Assembly: GCA_051453625.1 (NCBI GenBank)
Contig: JBOZIK010000001.1
Location: 122,208,668 to 122,252,138 of the forward strand
Length of the DNA stretch: 43,471 bases
Direction: 5' to 3'
Origin: Welwitschia mirabilis
Lineage: Eukaryota > Gnetophyta > Gnetopsida > Welwitschiales
Each line of letters opens with the position of its first letter. Position 1 is the first letter of the stretch. The translations under genes were made by a program, and so were the position numbers. The notes under the pieces were generated by a model that was given only the letters and a program-made list of their open reading frames with translations, was not told the DNA's origin and ran no database searches. Positions 41,975 to 43,471 of the stretch are shown piece after piece.

Positions 41975-43471
41975 TTCTACCTAGTCAGGGTTTCCTAAAT
42001 AATTTGGCACCAATTTATAATCATAATATATTCTTGCTCTTTGCCCATTAATTTCGTAGGTTACTTTTTCACTAGGATTATATATTTGTATAGCTCCATT
42101 TCCTAGAATTTTTATTATGGTATAGGGTCCCAGCCAATTTTGTTTTTTTTTTTTCTTGAATGGATTTTCTTCGGGTCATAAATTAATATAAAATTTCCCA
42201 TATTAAAATTTCTTTTTCTGATTTTATTATCATGATATTTCGTAGTTTTCTATCGGATAAGTTCTTTATACAAAAGAGATTTTTTTTCTATTTTCATCTA
42301 AAATATTCATGTTTCATATCCATTCTTTTTTAGGTATGTCTAAATTAAATTTCAATTCTTTAGCTAATTTAAATTTTTTATCCTAAATTCAATTAGCAAA
42401 ATAACCCTTTTTCCATAGACTAATTCATATGAAGTAAATCTTATGGTATGTTTCCAAGTTATTATATAATCCCATAGATCTTCATTTAATTTATCATCCT
42501 AATTGATTTTCTTACTATTTATAACTTTTTTAATATTCTATTTAGTTATTTAGTAGTCATTTTAGCTTAGCCATTGGATTAAGGGTGATAGGTAGTAGAG
42601 AGTTTGTGGTGGATTTAGTCAAAAGTTTCTCAAAGAATTCACTAGTGAAAGGGGTTTCTTTATCAGATATAAGACTATGGAGAGCTTCAAACCAATAGAT
42701 AACATTTCTAAGGAAAAAGTTAACTATGGTTTGGGAAGAACAATTAATCACAACCTCAGCCTCAGCCCATTTAGTAAATTAATTAACATAGGTCAAAATA
42801 TATCATTTTCTAAAGAATGAAGGATTGATAGATTCAATAAAATCTATTCCCCATATATCAAAAGGTTTGATTGTTTGAATCCATTATTGTGGCATTTCTA
42901 AATTTTGACTAAATATGTCTTCTCTTTGACATTTATCACAACCTTGGATATAAGTGTTTAAATCCTTAAATATAGTAGGCCAATAGAATTTCATATGGAT
43001 AATTTTCATTCTTGTTCTTTTTGCACCATAATGTCCTTCTCTTTCTTAATGATAAGTTTCCTTTAAACTTTTATTTTATAGGTATTCTTATATATATCTT
43101 TGATAACATGATCTTTACATTCTTTAAATAACATCTNNNNNNNNNNNNNNNNNNNNNNNNNNNNNNNNNNNNNNNNNNNNNNNNNNNNNNNNNNNNNNNN
43201 NNNNNNNNNNNNNNNNNNNNNNNNNNNNNNNNNNNNCTTATATATATCTTTGATAACATGATCTTTACATTCTTTAAATAACATCTTATCATACTAAATA
43301 TAATCTCTAGATTTTCTTAGCAATATTTTCCTTAGAAATATTTTCTTTCATAGTAAGTCATAAAGATGGTAATCTTTTGTTTACAAGAATATCAGCATAC
43401 CATGGATTTGTTGTTACATAAAGAAGATGTTCATCTATAAACTCATCTCTTATGTTGATATATTCTTCATC
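41975..43471 (-). pseudogene. Second Athila/Tat-type pol: linker and integrase, truncated by the window edge
   Basis: At the right edge IRDEFIDEHLLYVTTNPWYA then DILVNKRLPS is the RNase H-integrase linker of Athila-type elements. Next come GHYGAKRTRMKIIHMKFYWP, TIFKDLNTYIQGCDKCQRED (zinc ligands kept) and PFDIWGIDFIESINPSFF with the first Asp. FTKWAEAEVVI and ALHSLISDKETPFTSEFFEK carry the second Asp. The NGxAE block with the Glu reads NPMAKLK and is damaged. Later ITWKHTIRFTSYELVYGKR, then YHDNKIRKRNFNMGNFILIY and LGPYTIIKILGNGAIQIYNP close the C-terminal part near 41985. The 64 codons at 42751-42557 are open. It differs clearly from the first element's integrase, so it is another family. 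Confidence 0.88.
43137..43236. other. Assembly gap of 100 N with identical flanks
   Basis: 43087-43136 and 43237-43286 are identical over 50 bp (CTTATATATATCTTTGATAA to AATAACATCT). Translated on the minus strand, the same peptide MLFKECKDHVIKDIYK appears twice. Confidence 0.97.

Noticed and set aside
1-43471. CRISPR array, bacterial operon, riboswitch, tRNA or rRNA gene
   Set aside because: The repeats lack the regular short repeat-spacer form, all recognisable proteins are plant retroelements, and no RNA gene pattern was seen by eye.

Overview
The window looks like a block of heterochromatic, repeat-derived DNA from a seed plant, most likely an angiosperm. It is strongly AT-rich and CpG-poor. 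I see no intact host gene, no rRNA or tRNA gene and no CRISPR. What can be recognised is a stack of long-decayed retroelements from plant lineages: a Tekay/Del-type chromovirus, an Athila-type Ty3/gypsy element, a second Athila/Tat-type pol, a Ty1/copia gag remnant and a LINE remnant. Their reading frames are broken by many stops and shifts. Many of the lost key residues fit C-to-T or G-to-A change, the usual decay path of methylated plant transposons. Seven runs of N (6456-6949, 17459-18131, 19473-19861, 38108-38207, 38511-38666, 40831-41653, 43137-43236) interrupt the sequence, and several look wrongly sized.

Layout. 1-2169: purine-skewed sequence with no confident gene. 2170-12584: a chromovirus on the minus strand with two LTRs of about 2.2 kb. 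Read leftwards it has the 5' LTR (10382-12584), leader, gag, protease, RT, RNase H, integrase, chromodomain-like tail and 3' LTR (2170-4353). 12590-13000: a plus-strand LINE C-terminal domain touching the LTR. 13250-14090: a plus-strand remnant resembling the plant transposon/env-like protein, with an acidic tail. 14640-15500: a minus-strand copia gag remnant. 15506-27953: a nearly complete Athila element on the minus strand, bounded by a perfect 5-bp target duplication GTGTT and apparently inserted into the copia gag. It has a 1.24-kb 5' LTR, a decayed tRNA-Asp primer site, a leader carrying a tandem array, gag, protease, RT with FMDD intact, RNase H, integrase, and a tandemly duplicated [tail+LTR] at its 3' end. 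28675-30520: two unrelated short tandem arrays (units about 190 bp and about 170 bp). 32104-32119: a possible Met-tRNA primer site beside a possible LTR edge. 34200-37420: a long decayed minus-strand gene with a plant-transposon/env-like domain, a coiled coil and a possible intron. 38468-39150: palindromic repeats. 39432-40190: a plus-strand unidentified coding remnant. 40540-41738: a segment shared with the Athila element, followed by a CT microsatellite. 41975-43471: integrase and upstream pol sequence of a second Athila/Tat-type element that runs off the right edge.

The most interesting structure is not a gene. A hairpin-capable motif built on GTCATCC ... GGATGAC occurs three times in the U3 part of every Athila LTR here and again as a tandem array in the same element's leader. 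Other leads are the tandem LTR structure inside one target duplication, the env-like gene with a possible intron, and assembly gaps whose flanks duplicate each other. All lengths and similarities were judged by eye; no alignment or database search was run.
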